From positions 1 through 6,684 of the forward strand of contig JAJZRT010000212.1 in assembly GCA_021802595.1 (NCBI GenBank): DNA of 6,684 nt. Reading direction: 5' to 3'. Positions 6,473 to 6,684 of this stretch are shown piece by piece. How positions within the stretch are numbered: position 1 is the stretch's first letter; the number at the start of each line of letters is the position of its first letter. The notes beneath the pieces are model-generated. The model searched no databases. It saw only the letters and a list, made by a program, of their open reading frames with translations, and was not told the origin of the DNA. Position numbers and translations under genes: made by a program. The DNA is from Pseudomonadota bacterium (GTDB taxonomy: Bacteria > Pseudomonadota > Gammaproteobacteria > Burkholderiales > Thiobacillaceae).

Positions 6473-6684
6473 TTACATCATGCCCATGCCGCCCATGCCG
6501 CCCATGTCGCCGCCGCCCATCGGGGCAGCCGGCTTGTCTTCCGGCAGGTCGGCGACCATGCAGTCGGTGGTCAGCATCAGGCCGGCGATCGACGCGGCGT
6601 TCTGCAGCGCGGTGCGGGTGACCTTGGTGGGGTCGAGAACGCCCATCGCCACCATGTCGCCGTACTCGCCGTTGCCGGCGTTGT
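6473..6684 (-). CDS. groL: Chaperonin GroEL (60 kDa subunit), C-terminal end only
   Basis: This is the last 69 residues of GroEL, the cytoplasmic ATP-driven chaperonin that folds proteins in a double ring capped by GroES. The gene runs off the right edge, so the N-terminal part is not in the window. The visible protein opens with [18 protein letters not shown], then [20 protein letters not shown], the conserved end of the equatorial domain. It finishes with the flexible Gly/Met tail of GGM repeats ([10 protein letters not shown]), which lies inside the ring cavity in known GroELs. The tail is preceded by [15 protein letters not shown], which resembles betaproteobacterial sequences as I remember them. 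A strong intrinsic terminator follows the TAA. Confidence 0.98.
   Translation of the reverse strand, partial: NAGNGEYGDMVAMGVLDPTKVTRTALQNAASIAGLMLTTDCMVADLPEDKPAAPMGGGDMGGMGGMGMM

Noticed and set aside
6476..6510. Short tandem repeats at the end of groL
   Set aside because: They encode the ordinary GGM tail of GroEL and are not a separate element.

Overview
The window looks like chromosomal DNA of a Gram-negative proteobacterium, most likely a betaproteobacterium. The GroEL tail at the right edge (a [14 protein letters not shown] stretch, then GGM repeats) resembles Neisseriales/Chromobacteriaceae versions as I remember them. A lipoprotein, a TonB-like protein and a periplasmic domain all imply a two-membrane envelope. 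The genus is not determined. Sampled lines are about 68% GC in the transporter gene and about 52% in the rhomboid gene.

Layout: the left edge holds a plus-strand rhomboid protease gene (2-1261), probably cut at its 5' end by the window. All other genes are on the minus strand. A convergent gap (1262-1489) contains a two-layer palindrome. Next, in transcription order from right to left, are a DHA3-type MFS exporter (3454-2237) and a DnaQ-like DEDDh exonuclease (2179-1490), probably co-transcribed. A 330-bp gap (3455-3784) has no convincing gene. A TonB-like single-pass envelope protein (4423-3785) follows.

The most distinctive part is a three-gene operon at 6281-4499. It encodes a 7-TM membrane protein with a periplasmic C-terminal domain, then a small winged-helix regulator, then a small lipoprotein. 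Both junctions are ATGA overlaps. The promoter has a TTGACA box and a TATATG box, with one CTCTG-N5-CAGAG dyad in the spacer and a second, 22 bp away, just after the -10. This is the expected layout for repression, presumably by the operon's own regulator. The lipoprotein and the periplasmic domain of the membrane protein align by eye without gaps over 43 residues and appear to be copies of one domain. I infer an autoregulated envelope module with one membrane-embedded and one lipid-anchored copy of the domain. I do not recognise it as a named system.

The right edge carries the last 70 codons of groL (stop included), on the minus strand, followed by a strong intrinsic terminator with a TTCG loop that separates it from the operon promoter.
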